64,000 nt of DNA from Polynucleobacter sp. MG-Unter2-18 (GCF_018687675.1 NZ_CP061302.1:1004192-1068191), one strand, 5' to 3'. Shown: positions 18,534 through 28,027, counted from the first letter of the stretch. Translations and numbers: made by a program. Notes: a model not told the origin generated them from the letters alone.

Positions 18534-19244
18534 TTAGACTTTCAGCTTAAATGGCGTGAAATCAGTATGAATATCGTAGTGATCCTGATTTTCCTTACGC
18601 TTGAGAAAACCAATCACCCAATAGGTTAAAGGGGTTGCTAGAACCTCCCAGGCAGTCTTTAGGACGTATTGAGATGCAGCGACAGCCAAGACCTCATTTA
18701 TAGGCCACAGCCCGTAAAAAGCCAGCATATAGAACAGTGAAGAGTCGACCAACTCTCCGCAAGCGGTAGAGCCAATAGTGCGCATCCACAGATGGCGCCC
18801 TTGGGTCAGGATCTTCATTTTTGCCAGGGTGTAGCTATTGACGAAACTACCGCAGCAAAAAGCAATCATGGAGGCAAGTGCTACCCGCCAAGAATTGCCA
18901 AATACCGTCTCCATACCCTGCTGGTAGTTAGCCATGTACGAGCCTGGGGCGACAGGCAAAGCAATCACTAGTTGGGCCATGATCGCTGCAAAGGCAAGTG
19001 CTGCAAACCCTGCCCAAACTGCACGGCGATCGTAAGCGTAGCCATAAACCTCAGTCAATATATCGCCAAAGAAATAGGCGATTGGGAAAAAGAGGATTCC
19101 AGCTCCGAAGGTGACGTTACCAAAATAAGGTAAATCTAACGTTGCGGCCTTGCCGGCACCAATAAAATTGGAGCATAACAAGACCACCACAAAGGCAGCC
19201 AATATCAGGTCGTAGTAGCGATGGTGACGTCTAGGTGCGTCCAT
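18534..19244 (-). CDS. Queuosine precursor transporter (YhhQ/VUT family)
   Basis: A 236-residue integral membrane protein with about six hydrophobic segments. Family stretches are AAFVVVLLCSNFIGAGK, YFFGDILTEVYGY, SFVNSYTLAKMKI, and GSTACGELVDSSLFY. YhhQ takes up the queuosine precursor preQ0 or preQ1 for tRNA modification; this assignment rests on the conserved GDILTEVYGY and GE-VDS motifs. An extra 14 codons upstream (to 19286) read MRIFFCPIIHFSRH and are not typical; ATG 19244 (MDAPRRHHRYYDL) is preferred. Confidence 0.88.
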   Translation of the reverse strand: MDAPRRHHRYYDLILAAFVVVLLCSNFIGAGKAATLDLPYFGNVTFGAGILFFPIAYFFGDILTEVYGYAYDRRAVWAGFAALAFAAIMAQLVIALPVAPGSYMANYQQGMETVFGNSWRVALASMIAFCCGSFVNSYTLAKMKILTQGRHLWMRTIGSTACGELVDSSLFYMLAFYGLWPINEVLAVAASQYVLKTAWEVLATPLTYWVIGFLKRKENQDHYDIHTDFTPFKLKV

Positions 19245-19341
19245 ATGTCTAGAAAAATGGATAATAGGACAAAAGAATATCCGCATTCTTAAAAATTGAC
19301 AGAACGCTGATTAAACCACCCCTATAGGATCATTAAGAACC

Positions 19342-20520
19342 ATGAGTAAAGCTAGTTTTAATTGGGCCGACCCCCTTCTCCTTGATACGCAACTGACAGA
19401 AGATGAGCGCATGGTACGTGATGCTGCTGCTGAGTATGCACAAGGTCGTTTAATGCCGCGTATTCATGATGCCTATCGCAATGAAACTACTGATCCCGCC
19501 ATCTTTCGCGAAATGGGTGAATTAGGACTACTGGGCATCACCATTCCCGAACAGTACGGTGGTGCAAATCTGAATTACGTTTCCTATGGATTGATTGCCC
19601 GTGAAATTGAGCGCGTCGATTCAGGCTACCGTTCTATGATGAGCGTGCAGTCTTCTCTAGTCATGGTGCCGATTAATGAATTTGGTAGCGAAGCACAAAA
19701 ACAAAAATATTTACCCAAGTTAGCCACTGGCGAATGGATTGGTTGCTTTGGCTTGACTGAGCCTAACTATGGCTCTGATGCGGGCGGCATGATCACCAGG
19801 GCCAAAAAAGTTCCCGGCGGTTTCTCTTTAACTGGCTCTAAGATGTGGATATCCAATTCCCCCATCGCGGATGTATTTGTTGTCTGGGCTAAAAATGATG
19901 AGGGCTTGATTAGAGGCTTCATTCTAGAAAAAGGCATGAAGGGTTTATCAGCACCTAAGATCAGCGGCAAGATGGGTCTACGCGCCTCCATTACTGGTGA
20001 AATCGTGATGGATGAGGTCTTTGTTCCAGCCGAAAATGAATTCCCAGAAATTACCGGCCTTAAGGGTCCATTTACCTGCTTGAACTCTGCCAGATATGGC
20101 ATTGCCTGGGGCACGCTTGGGGCTGCTGAGTGGTGCTGGTACGCAGCGCGTCAATACACTATGGATCGCAAGCAATTTGATCGCCCTCTTGCAGCAAATC
20201 AGCTGGTGCAAAAGAAGCTGGCCGATATGCAAACCGAAATTACCTTGGCACTACAAGGTTGCCTACGTTTAGGTCGTATGAAAGATGAAGGCATTGCCGC
20301 ACCAGAAATCACTTCCATCATGAAGCGTAATTCCTGCGGTAAATCACTAGATGTAGCTCGTTTAGCCAGAGACATGCACGGTGGTAACGGCATCTCTGAC
20401 GAGTATGGCGTAGTGCGCCATATGCTCAATCTAGAGGTAGTCAATACTTACGAAGGTACGCATGATATTCACGCCCTCATCTTGGGTCGTGCACAAACTG
20501 GAATCCAGGCTTTTAGTTAA
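19342..20520 (+). CDS. gcdH: Glutaryl-CoA dehydrogenase (acyl-CoA dehydrogenase family)
   Basis: A 392-residue FAD enzyme. [17 protein letters not shown] (about 131-147), [18 protein letters not shown] and [18 protein letters not shown] are characteristic of glutaryl-CoA dehydrogenase, and the catalytic Glu lies in [17 protein letters not shown] near residue 374. It oxidises and decarboxylates glutaryl-CoA to crotonyl-CoA in lysine, tryptophan and dicarboxylate breakdown. It stands alone, divergent from the queuosine transporter gene. Its stop overlaps the convergent mnmH stop by four bases. Confidence 0.92.
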   Translation: MSKASFNWADPLLLDTQLTEDERMVRDAAAEYAQGRLMPRIHDAYRNETTDPAIFREMGELGLLGITIPEQYGGANLNYVSYGLIAREIERVDSGYRSMMSVQSSLVMVPINEFGSEAQKQKYLPKLATGEWIGCFGLTEPNYGSDAGGMITRAKKVPGGFSLTGSKMWISNSPIADVFVVWAKNDEGLIRGFILEKGMKGLSAPKISGKMGLRASITGEIVMDEVFVPAENEFPEITGLKGPFTCLNSARYGIAWGTLGAAEWCWYAARQYTMDRKQFDRPLAANQLVQKKLADMQTEITLALQGCLRLGRMKDEGIAAPEITSIMKRNSCGKSLDVARLARDMHGGNGISDEYGVVRHMLNLEVVNTYEGTHDIHALILGRAQTGIQAFS

Positions 20521-21590
20521 AGCCCAAGCTTGGTGATGAGGTCTTTTGCTGTTTTCGCAAAGGCTTCATCGCTGTCATTCTCAAGCTGCACAAAATGCTC
20601 TTCGCGATAGCTCGGAAAGTTACGAACAATTGAGGATTGGTAAGATGGGTCGTAATGCATCACCAGTAACTCTTCTACCAAGCTCTCAAAATCTCCTGCA
20701 TCGATGGCCTCATGCCATTTAGCAATCTGCTCCTTGCCGTACCGAGATGTCAGCAAGCTCAGCTTTTCTTTAAAGCTTTCAGGATTAGATAAGAAATGCT
20801 CATACTCTCGTAACAACCACGAGACTCGCGTATGAGTGCTCGAGCGAAGCTCAATACATTGCCCACCTCGAATGCGCTCCATCAGGGGATCTGGAATATG
20901 CACACCCCCTACCTTTTTACTTTCTGACTCAACAAATACTATCTTGGATGGATCTAAAGAATTCAATGCATTCCATAGGTTTGTCTCAAAGCCTTTTTGT
21001 GAAGGCTGCTCTATATTGGGCTCATTACCCAACACCGATCCACGGTGAATAGCCAAACCTTCCAGATCTAGGATCTGTTGCCCAAGTAAACCAATTTCTT
21101 GGAGGATGCGCGTCTTACCGCTTCCTGTCATGCCAGCAATCACCTGAAAAGAAAAATCTTTAGCAGCTTGGTCGAGATCATTAATCACAACACGTCGGAA
21201 GCCTTGATAACCACTTTGTAATTGCAGGGCTTTCCAACCAATACGATTGAGGATATGAGTAAAGGCACCACTTCGTTCGCCACCACGCCAGCAATAAATT
21301 AAAGGGCGCCATTCTCGCGGAAAATCAATCAGGGAGCTTTCTAAATGATTGGCAATATTGCGAGAGACATAAGCAGCACCGAGTTTCTTAGCAACAAATG
21401 GCGAGGCTTGCTTGTACAGCGTTCCAATCTCAATACGCTCTTCATTACTCAGGACCGGAAGATTGATTGCGCCAGGAATATGGTCTAAGGCAAACTCCGC
21501 TGGCGTCCTTACGTCAATTATGACATCAAACTCAGGTAAAGAGGATGCCAGCTTTTCAATACTGAGAATATGCGAGTTACTAGGTTGCAA
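20517..21590 (-). CDS. mnmH: tRNA 2-selenouridine synthase
   Basis: A 357-residue protein (also called SelU/YbbB). The N-terminal rhodanese domain carries the active Cys in [13 protein letters not shown] (about residues 93-105), and the C-terminal part has a P-loop [11 protein letters not shown] (about 153-163). MnmH converts 2-thiouridine in the tRNA wobble position to geranylthio- and then 2-selenouridine. No selenophosphate synthetase gene is in this window. It lies 9 bases after a thioesterase gene, and its 3' end overlaps gcdH tail to tail. Confidence 0.93.
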   Translation of the reverse strand: MQPSNSHILSIEKLASSLPEFDVIIDVRTPAEFALDHIPGAINLPVLSNEERIEIGTLYKQASPFVAKKLGAAYVSRNIANHLESSLIDFPREWRPLIYCWRGGERSGAFTHILNRIGWKALQLQSGYQGFRRVVINDLDQAAKDFSFQVIAGMTGSGKTRILQEIGLLGQQILDLEGLAIHRGSVLGNEPNIEQPSQKGFETNLWNALNSLDPSKIVFVESESKKVGGVHIPDPLMERIRGGQCIELRSSTHTRVSWLLREYEHFLSNPESFKEKLSLLTSRYGKEQIAKWHEAIDAGDFESLVEELLVMHYDPSYQSSIVRNFPSYREEHFVQLENDSDEAFAKTAKDLITKLGL

Positions 21591-21599
21591 AAAGATATC

Positions 21600-22019
21600 C
21601 TATTGCAGCTTAGAGATCACATGATCTGGCCAAGGTGAGGATTTACCCGTCTTAAGATCGACCCACACCATAGTGGCGCCACCAACAGCAGCCATCGTTT
21701 CTGGCGCTGTAGTTAAAGCCATCGTAGTGTAAACATCCAAACTGGAGCGGCCAATATTACCAATATAGGTTTTTAAAATGAGTTCACCTGGATAAGTGAG
21801 TTGTTGATGGAAGTTACAAAATCCATTAATCATCAACATAGATTCGTCACCGGGAGCAACGCTATATCCGAGCGATGTAATCCACTCTACCCTAGCCTGC
21901 TCCATGTAGCGAAAGTACACCGTGTTATTGACATGTCCAAATGCGTCCATGTCACCCCAACGAATCGGCATACACATCTCATGCACAAACTTTTTCTCTT
22001 CTGGGATCTCAATGCGCAT
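21600..22019 (-). CDS. YbgC/FadM-type acyl-CoA thioesterase
   Basis: A 139-residue single hotdog protein. The catalytic-region motif WGDMDAFGHVNNTVYFRYMEQARVEW contains Asp and the HVNN sequence typical of 4HBT thioesterases (residues about 21-46). It hydrolyses acyl-CoA thioesters in the cytosol; the chain preference is unknown. It is the last gene upstream of mnmH on the minus strand and follows the sulfur gene cluster by 28 bases, but nothing in it points to sulfur metabolism. Confidence 0.87.
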   Translation of the reverse strand: MRIEIPEEKKFVHEMCMPIRWGDMDAFGHVNNTVYFRYMEQARVEWITSLGYSVAPGDESMLMINGFCNFHQQLTYPGELILKTYIGNIGRSSLDVYTTMALTTAPETMAAVGGATMVWVDLKTGKSSPWPDHVISKLQ

Positions 22020-22047
22020 GAATAATGGCTAAATAATCAATGAAGCT

Positions 22048-22392
22048 TCAGCGAACCTGTAATGCCATGTGATACAAATTGGTAGAGCGAGCGCCAGAAC
22101 GACAAAAGGCCAAAATTGGGCCCGGCATTGTCTTTAATAAGCGTGCCATCTCCACTACTTGATCCGGCGTAAAAGCACCTGGAATTACGGGCAAAAAGGC
22201 GTAGTTCAAACCTAAAGCTTCGGCTTGTGCCTGAATTTGCGCATTCGTAGGTTGGTCAGGACCACCTTCAAAATCTGGACGATTATTGATTACGCTTTTG
22301 TAACCTTGTTTAACAATCTCAGCTAAATGGCCTGGATCAATTTGACCTAGGGTACCGAATTGGTCAGTATGGCAAGCTATGGGAAGGCTCAT
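22048..22392 (-). CDS. DUF442 / TIGR01244 sulfurtransferase-phosphatase domain protein
   Basis: A 114-residue stand-alone DUF442 domain. The active loop is FCRSGARSTN (Cys about residue 95) as in dual-specificity phosphatase- and rhodanese-like folds. In several proteobacteria this domain is fused to a persulfide dioxygenase (Blh) or sits in bigR operons beside YeeE/YedE transporters and handles sulfane sulfur; here it is unfused and follows the two half-length transporter genes by 58 bases. A role in sulfane sulfur transfer is inferred from context. It is probably the last gene of the sulfur cluster. Confidence 0.85.
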   Translation of the reverse strand: MSLPIACHTDQFGTLGQIDPGHLAEIVKQGYKSVINNRPDFEGGPDQPTNAQIQAQAEALGLNYAFLPVIPGAFTPDQVVEMARLLKTMPGPILAFCRSGARSTNLYHMALQVR

Positions 22393-22450
22393 CTAAACCT
22401 CAAAAAATAATAAGAATTTAAAGACTAATAACTTAGATTCTAAATCAGAC

Positions 22451-22882
22451 TTACTTTTTGTGACCCGTAAAGAAGCGGTTGCAGATCGCCATACCAGCTA
22501 ACATTGCCAATATAAAGACGAAAGCCTTAAGGTGACCAGCCCCCAGAGCAACAATTGCAGGCCCTGGGCAGAAACCAGCGATACCCCAACCCGCACCAAA
22601 AATAAGGCTGCCAATGATCAGGGGCTTCGAAATATCTCTACGAGTGGGAATATGTAGCGCACCACCGAAAAAAGCTTCGGAGCGCTTGGAGACCAAATAA
22701 AAACCAGCGAGGCCCACCAGGATTGCGCCGCCCATCACAAAGATGAGGGATGGGTCCCAGTTACCAGCCAGATCAAGAAAATTCAGAATCTTTTTCGGGT
22801 TGCTCATACCGGAAATGATCAGGCCAATTCCGAACAACACGCCAATTAAATATTGGCTAATAAAACTGAAATGTCTTCTCAT
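22451..22882 (-). CDS. YeeE/YedE transporter half protein (C-terminal-half type, DUF6691)
   Basis: A 143-residue membrane protein with four hydrophobic segments. GIGLIISGMSNPKKILNFLD near the N-terminus and GWGIAGFCPGPAIVALGAG (Cys about residue 108) match the C-terminal half of YeeE/YedE sulfur-compound transporters. The conserved Cys is thought to relay thiosulfate or sulfane sulfur across the membrane in this family. It starts 3 bases after the stop of the other half gene, so the pair very likely forms one transporter. Confidence 0.87.
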   Translation of the reverse strand: MRRHFSFISQYLIGVLFGIGLIISGMSNPKKILNFLDLAGNWDPSLIFVMGGAILVGLAGFYLVSKRSEAFFGGALHIPTRRDISKPLIIGSLIFGAGWGIAGFCPGPAIVALGAGHLKAFVFILAMLAGMAICNRFFTGHKK

Positions 22883-22885
22883 GAT

Positions 22886-23323
22886 TTATAGGCCCAACAC
22901 ATGACGAATGACAAAGACTATTAAAAATCCAGCACTCATGAAAGACACCGTAGCAACTAAAGATCTTGGTGAAAGACGCGACAGACCACAAACACCATGA
23001 CCACTAGTGCAACCGGAACCATAGTTGGCACCAAAACCGACTAGTACACCCGCAATAATGATGGTGATCCAATCGGCATCAATTACAGTAATTGTATGAA
23101 GACCAAAAAATAGGCTCGCCAAAATTGGCGCGCTCAATAAACCCAAAGCGAGACTTAAGCGCCATTGAATATCACCATCTTTAGGCGATAGTAGCCCAGA
23201 AACAATCCCACTGATACCTAAGATACGACCATGGAGAATGACATATAAGGCAGCTGCGAGGCCCAACAAAATTCCGCCAAGAAACGCGGGGACAGGAGAA
23301 AAAGCAAGCCAATCTATCTGCAT
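22886..23323 (-). CDS. YeeE/YedE transporter half protein (N-terminal-half type)
   Basis: A 145-residue membrane protein with four hydrophobic segments. GFGANYGSGCTSGHGVCGLSR (shortened: GCTSGHGVCG near residue 104) is the signature Cys motif of the YeeE/YedE family. It pairs with the next gene, which carries the second conserved motif. It is read 22 bases after the long YeeE gene on the same strand. Uptake or export of thiosulfate-related sulfur is inferred from the family and the sox context. Confidence 0.87.
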   Translation of the reverse strand: MQIDWLAFSPVPAFLGGILLGLAAALYVILHGRILGISGIVSGLLSPKDGDIQWRLSLALGLLSAPILASLFFGLHTITVIDADWITIIIAGVLVGFGANYGSGCTSGHGVCGLSRLSPRSLVATVSFMSAGFLIVFVIRHVLGL

Positions 23324-23345
23324 ATCGTTTAGCCTAATTTATCAA

Positions 23346-24467
23346 TTAACTGCAGGGATTAGGTGCGTTGCGTGTTTCTAAATAAAGCAGGGCTAGGTAG
23401 GCACCGAAGATAAATCCTGGCAAGGCAAGCAATGATCCGATTGCCAATGTGGAGATACCACTCAAGCCTTGGCCAACAGTACAGCCAAGTGCTGTAACTC
23501 CGCCGAACCCCATTAAAGATGCGCCAATTAAATGGTTGGCTGTATCTTCAGTATCGCGAAAACTCTCCCAACGAAATGACTTAGTCAAAATAGAAATGCA
23601 GGCTGATCCAGAAATCATTCCCATGACAGCAGCAATGCCAACGGTAATCACCTTTGAGGTATCGCTATACATCATCAACCAATCTAAGGAAAAGGCATAA
23701 GGCGCTACAAACGAGAGACTCTCCATGCGACCAGAGTTAGTCACCAAGAAAACTTCTTCCAAGGTATTAGGATCCTCAGCAACAAAGCCCAAGTTGCCTG
23801 ATATCCACCACACAGCGCAAATAGCCAGGCCAACAAAAGTTCCGGCAAATAGGTTTTCAGCCGTCCAGAATACTTTACTTGCAAGTGCATATGCAATGAA
23901 GGCAAATCCCACCACCAAACCTAAAGCTAGGTGTAAGTTGTTGCGAGCTATGCCAGTCATTGGAGCTAAGATACTTGGCAAATCTTGAGATGTATTTAGG
24001 GCAATGAATACGGAATCTAGAGTGTTAACACGAATTACACCCAAAAATCCTTTCATCGTCATATAAGCAGAAAGTCCAAGGACGATAAATACGATGATGG
24101 ACTTCAGATTGCCGCCGCCAATACGAACAAGAGTCTTGCTGCCGCAGCCAGATGAAAGCACCATACCAGAACCAAATAGCGTACTACCTACTATTGAAGA
24201 TAGCCATAAAAACCTATTGCCGGTATACATGCTCTTTAAGGGATCAATAAGCCCCAAGTAAGACATTAAAGCAAAACCAATAATCGCCACGCCGATGGCC
24301 AGAAACCATTGCTTTAGACGACCCCAGCTAGACATAATAAAAATATCCGAGACTGCACCCATGCTACAGAAACCTGTTTTTTGCATCACTGCACCCAACA
24401 GGAAAGTCACTCCAAAAGTAGCAAATAAAACTGATTTGCTAAGAGAAGAAATATCTACCGCATCCAT
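23346..24467 (-). CDS. Full-length YeeE/YedE sulfur transporter (SoxT-like)
   Basis: A 373-residue protein with about nine or ten membrane segments. It contains two internal copies of the YeeE fold: SSGCGSKTLVRIGGGN near residue 105 and GVTALGCTVGQGLSGIST near residue 325, each with the conserved Cys; an N-terminal QKTGFCSMGAVSDI adds another. Such proteins import thiosulfate or move sulfane sulfur, and homologues named SoxT occur in other sox clusters. Located between the small cytochrome gene and the half-transporter pair. The direction of transport cannot be told from sequence. Confidence 0.87.
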   Translation of the reverse strand: MDAVDISSLSKSVLFATFGVTFLLGAVMQKTGFCSMGAVSDIFIMSSWGRLKQWFLAIGVAIIGFALMSYLGLIDPLKSMYTGNRFLWLSSIVGSTLFGSGMVLSSGCGSKTLVRIGGGNLKSIIVFIVLGLSAYMTMKGFLGVIRVNTLDSVFIALNTSQDLPSILAPMTGIARNNLHLALGLVVGFAFIAYALASKVFWTAENLFAGTFVGLAICAVWWISGNLGFVAEDPNTLEEVFLVTNSGRMESLSFVAPYAFSLDWLMMYSDTSKVITVGIAAVMGMISGSACISILTKSFRWESFRDTEDTANHLIGASLMGFGGVTALGCTVGQGLSGISTLAIGSLLALPGFIFGAYLALLYLETRNAPNPCS

Positions 24468-24485
24468 AAAAAATCTTTACTGAAA

Positions 24486-24800
24486 TTATTTAAATTTATA
24501 AAACTGCTTATTGAGAAAGGCTGTGACATCAGCCTCATCCTCAGGGAAAAGATCAAGACGTAATTCTGTATTACACCTAGCAACCATCGTCCTTAGGTTT
24601 TGAAGATTTTTAACCTTGCTATCACTGCGGGTGTAGATCATGTCACCATTGCCAAAACCAGATTTTTTAGCATGGCAGGCATAGCATTTCTCTTGGTCAA
24701 TTTTTTTGCCGTTTGCAAGGTCCGGCGCAGCATAGACAGATAAATGCAGGCCGAACATGGCAGCGAATACAAATATAAGCTTAATCAGTGGTAATTTCAT
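24486..24800 (-). CDS. Small periplasmic class I-like cytochrome c
   Basis: A 104-residue protein with a signal peptide (1-24, ending VYAAP) and one haem motif CYACH near residue 39. After the haem site comes KKSGFGNGDMIYTRSD, where the Met may be the sixth ligand, and a C-terminal helix with DEADVTAFLNKQFYKFK. It probably carries electrons from the Sox complex or the neighbouring enzymes to a terminal oxidase; this is inferred from its place in the cluster, 60 bases after the metallohydrolase gene. Confidence 0.85.
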   Translation of the reverse strand: MKLPLIKLIFVFAAMFGLHLSVYAAPDLANGKKIDQEKCYACHAKKSGFGNGDMIYTRSDSKVKNLQNLRTMVARCNTELRLDLFPEDEADVTAFLNKQFYKFK

Positions 24801-24860
24801 TTGAAATCAGTCATTTAGCAAAGTAATCGGCTATTTTAAAGCCCAGATGACAAAAATGCC

Positions 24861-25829
24861 TTATTCCGCCTGAATTGATAGATATACGTTGTATGCATTC
24901 ATGCGGTTTGCAGCCCTAAACAAGGGCATTCCTTCATATTCTGACCAGTCAGCCTGCCGATAAGCCTCCTCAAAGGGGTCCATATCGACGGCCGCCCTAG
25001 CCATCGATTGGCGCAAATATCGTAAATACTCCCGTGTAAAACGGATATCTTCAATGGGATTAATCGAGTGCGCACCGTGGCCGGGAATCACAATACTGGG
25101 ATTGAGTGATTCAATCTCATTCAAGGCCTGCAACCAGCCCTTGCTATCAGCGTTACCAACAAAGGGAATACGACCCCGAAAAACCAAATCACCTGCAAAG
25201 AGGACTTTTTCAGATGGTATATAAATAATTAAGTCTTCAGGCGCATGAGCTGGACCCACCCTACCAATCTTAAAGTTCACACCACCAACTGTGAGTGCGT
25301 AACTCTGATCTATCCAGACATCTGCTGATATTAAGTTGGTCGAGGAATTTACCCAAGGGGCAAAGTCAGTTCGTGATGCGATGAGACGTTGCCGAGCCGT
25401 CTCCGAAGAGATGTAACTCCTCCCCTCCCCTTGAGCATAAATTTTTGCACCAAGCTTCTTAAACTCTTGGAGACCGTAAACATGATCTGCATGGTAGTGA
25501 GTAACGATGACAGCGACAATTTTTTGAGGAGTAATTTTTTTAATTTCAGCAATCAGCTTCTTGGCAAGGACTGGTGATCCTAATGCATCAACCACCACCA
25601 CGCCTTTAGGGGTAATCACAAACCCTGCATTAGAAATAAAGTTTTGATTTTTACTGCTGCCCATCTCCGGCAAGCCTTGTACGAAATACGTATGTGGCGC
25701 TACTTGAATAGGTCTAAGGATTAAATCATCGGATGCGTGAGTAGGAGTTGCAGATATAAATAGCAAGACCAAAAAAAGTGAAAGCACTCGGAGTACATCT
25801 GAGCGCAATTCAAAATACGACCACTGCAT
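24861..25829 (-). CDS. Exported metallo-beta-lactamase-fold hydrolase, SoxH-like
   Basis: A 322-residue protein with an N-terminal signal-like hydrophobic stretch (about 14-31, ending ATPTHAS). The zinc motif is THYHADHVYGL (about residues 109-119), with further ligands in GPAHAPED, FAGDLVF and IPGHG. It resembles SoxH and the quinoprotein-relay zinc metallohydrolases found beside sox genes; SoxH is not essential for thiosulfate oxidation and its substrate is unclear. The signal peptide argues against a cytosolic ETHE1-type persulfide dioxygenase. It starts three bases after the DsrE gene. Confidence 0.83.
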   Translation of the reverse strand: MQWSYFELRSDVLRVLSLFLVLLFISATPTHASDDLILRPIQVAPHTYFVQGLPEMGSSKNQNFISNAGFVITPKGVVVVDALGSPVLAKKLIAEIKKITPQKIVAVIVTHYHADHVYGLQEFKKLGAKIYAQGEGRSYISSETARQRLIASRTDFAPWVNSSTNLISADVWIDQSYALTVGGVNFKIGRVGPAHAPEDLIIYIPSEKVLFAGDLVFRGRIPFVGNADSKGWLQALNEIESLNPSIVIPGHGAHSINPIEDIRFTREYLRYLRQSMARAAVDMDPFEEAYRQADWSEYEGMPLFRAANRMNAYNVYLSIQAE

Positions 25830-25832
25830 AGC

Positions 25833-26258
25833 TTAAGGCTTTATGTAAGCGAAATGATTTTGATACTGAAGATCGGCAACACGAACAACTCCCGATGGGG
25901 TGAAGTCTGTATCTAGAATGAATTGATCCTTCTTCAGATTGCGGTTCTTTAGCGTAATCTCGCAGACTTCAAATCGAACGCCACGTGACTTCAGTGCACC
26001 AACCAAGGGGGCGTATTCAATTCCATTCTTATGATCTTTTGCACCTTCCATCATGATGTCGACGCCATTGGCATGGGTAACAACAATGACTTTAGTCTTC
26101 GGGGATACATCCAAATGATTGCGTATATTACGCAGACCTTTAATGCCCTGAGACTCAGCATCATCAATGTGATAAACCACCTCAGTGGGCCCTGCAGCAT
26201 AAGCTCCGCCAACAAACAGGGTAAAAGTAACTGCGAGGCACTGAAGTAATTTTTTCAT
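25833..26258 (-). CDS. Periplasmic DsrE-family protein
   Basis: A 141-residue protein with a signal peptide (1-21, GGAYAAGP) and a DsrE/DsrF-like domain. The conserved Cys is in VRFEVCEITL near residue 100, the position used for persulfide carriage in DsrE-type proteins. Export to the periplasm suggests it works with the Sox proteins, perhaps accepting sulfane sulfur, but that is inferred. It follows soxB by 22 bases and is close-coupled to the SoxH-like gene. Confidence 0.82.
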   Translation of the reverse strand: MKKLLQCLAVTFTLFVGGAYAAGPTEVVYHIDDAESQGIKGLRNIRNHLDVSPKTKVIVVTHANGVDIMMEGAKDHKNGIEYAPLVGALKSRGVRFEVCEITLKNRNLKKDQFILDTDFTPSGVVRVADLQYQNHFAYIKP

Positions 26259-26280
26259 TATTGATCTCGGATTAATAGTA

Positions 26281-28011
26281 TTAAAGTGAAACCATTCCAG
26301 GATTATTTTTTACACCCTTAATGATCGGCTCGTTGAGCTTCACAGCCTTAACTACCTTCACATCACGCAAATGGCGTTCCATTACATCCCAAATTGCTTC
26401 ACCACCAGCATTCTTAGCATCTTCGCTAACTGGCGCCCAGCCAGCAACCTTATATGTCTTGCTAGGATCAATATCCTTGCCATTTAAACGCATATCGCTA
26501 ATCCGCTTGCCAGCAGATGCCGCCGGATCAATGGTGTATTGCATACCACCCACACGAACCATGTCACCACCCTGCTGGTAATACGGATCAGGGTTAAATA
26601 AATTGTCTGCCACATCTTCCAAAATAGTCTTGATAGTTTCACCAGTCATATTGGTAACTGTGGTGTAAGGATAGGTAATGGCGGTTTGATCTAACAAGTT
26701 CTCACGGGTAATAGCTTGCCCTGGCAATAAGCTGGTACCCCAACGGAAGCCTGGAGAGAAAGCAATCTCCGCGTTCTTCTGAGCCATCAATCCGTCCAAA
26801 ATTAACTGGTCGAAACTGCCATTGAAATTACCACGGCGATACAACAGACCATCTGTAGTTGCTAGTTTTTCATTCAACTTCGCTTCATATGGGGCTCGTA
26901 CTTTAGCGATCAGCTTGTTCATCGCAGGATCAGCCGGAATCATATTCGAGAAAATTGGGAAAAGCTTGTAGCGAAAATCTACTGGCTTGCCACCTTTGAC
27001 ATCAAAATCGAGTACGCCCAAGAATTTACTATTGGAACCTGCATTGGTAACTAAAGTCACCCCATTCGAGTTCTTGACCTTGACTGGAGTTGGAACACCA
27101 TCATGCGTATGGCCACCCATAATCGCATCTAAGCCTGTAACACGGGATGCCATCTTTAAATCAACGTCCATACCGTTATGGGATAGCAACACAACTACTT
27201 TTGCACCCTTGGCCTTTACTTCATTAATGGTCTTCTGAAGATTTTCTTCCTGAATACCAAATGTCCAGTCTGGTGTGAAGTAACGTGGATTAGCAATTGG
27301 GGTGTAAGGGAAGGCCTGGCCAATCACGGCAACTTGAATACCGTTCTGCACCTTCATGACATAAGGATTAAAGACCGAGTCACCAAAGTCTGCGGTCTTA
27401 ATGTTTTGAGCGATAAAAGAAACCTTGCCTTTGAAATCGCCATTCACAATTTCCATGACGCGTTTCTCGCCTAGGGTCATTTCCCAGTGGGGAGTCATGA
27501 CATCAACACCTAACAGCAAGGCCGCATCAACCATATCTTGACCATTGGTCCAGAGAGATGTACCTGATCCCTGCCAAGTATCACCACCATCTAATAACAG
27601 CGCACCAGGACGACTTGTTTTAATTTGCTTAATCAGAGTTGCCATATGAGCGAAGCCACCCATCTTGCCGTAGTTTTGTGCAGCTGCAACGTAATCAAGA
27701 TAAGTAAAGGCATGCGCATCTCGCGTCCCTGGCTTAATACCGTTTGCCTTTAAAAAATATTCGCCGACTAAATGAGGTGTCTTGCCCTCTTGCGAGCCAA
27801 TACCGAGATTGACATTAGGCTCACGGAAATAGATTGGCAATAACTGGGCATGGCAATCCGTGAAATGCAGAAAATGTACATTCCCGAACTTCGGTAAATC
27901 ATAGAATTTTTGAGCTGTAGTCTGCGCATTAGCAAAATTCGATTGCAAACTCATTCCACCAGCAGAGGCGATAGCCAATGCTTGCAAAAATTCGCGTCGA
28001 TTTAATGACAT
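26281..28011 (-). CDS. soxB: Thiosulfohydrolase SoxB
   Basis: A 576-residue periplasmic enzyme with two manganese ions. A twin-arginine signal (NRREFLQALAIASAGG) opens the protein. The metallophosphatase motifs HFTDCHAQ (about 49-56), LLDGGDTWQGSGTS, SHNGMD and GGHTHD are present, then a 5'-nucleotidase C-terminal domain. SoxB hydrolyses the terminal sulfone of the SoxY-bound cysteine S-thiosulfonate, releasing sulfate. Length is normal. It follows soxX but a 9-bp hairpin lies in the 45-base gap. Confidence 0.96.
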   Translation of the reverse strand: MSLNRREFLQALAIASAGGMSLQSNFANAQTTAQKFYDLPKFGNVHFLHFTDCHAQLLPIYFREPNVNLGIGSQEGKTPHLVGEYFLKANGIKPGTRDAHAFTYLDYVAAAQNYGKMGGFAHMATLIKQIKTSRPGALLLDGGDTWQGSGTSLWTNGQDMVDAALLLGVDVMTPHWEMTLGEKRVMEIVNGDFKGKVSFIAQNIKTADFGDSVFNPYVMKVQNGIQVAVIGQAFPYTPIANPRYFTPDWTFGIQEENLQKTINEVKAKGAKVVVLLSHNGMDVDLKMASRVTGLDAIMGGHTHDGVPTPVKVKNSNGVTLVTNAGSNSKFLGVLDFDVKGGKPVDFRYKLFPIFSNMIPADPAMNKLIAKVRAPYEAKLNEKLATTDGLLYRRGNFNGSFDQLILDGLMAQKNAEIAFSPGFRWGTSLLPGQAITRENLLDQTAITYPYTTVTNMTGETIKTILEDVADNLFNPDPYYQQGGDMVRVGGMQYTIDPAASAGKRISDMRLNGKDIDPSKTYKVAGWAPVSEDAKNAGGEAIWDVMERHLRDVKVVKAVKLNEPIIKGVKNNPGMVSL

Positions 28012-28027
28012 AGTAATTCCCTTAAGA

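Noticed and set aside
24861..25829. ETHE1-type persulfide dioxygenase
   Set aside because: The protein has an export signal and a longer C-terminal region typical of SoxH-like hydrolases; persulfide dioxygenases are cytosolic and shorter.
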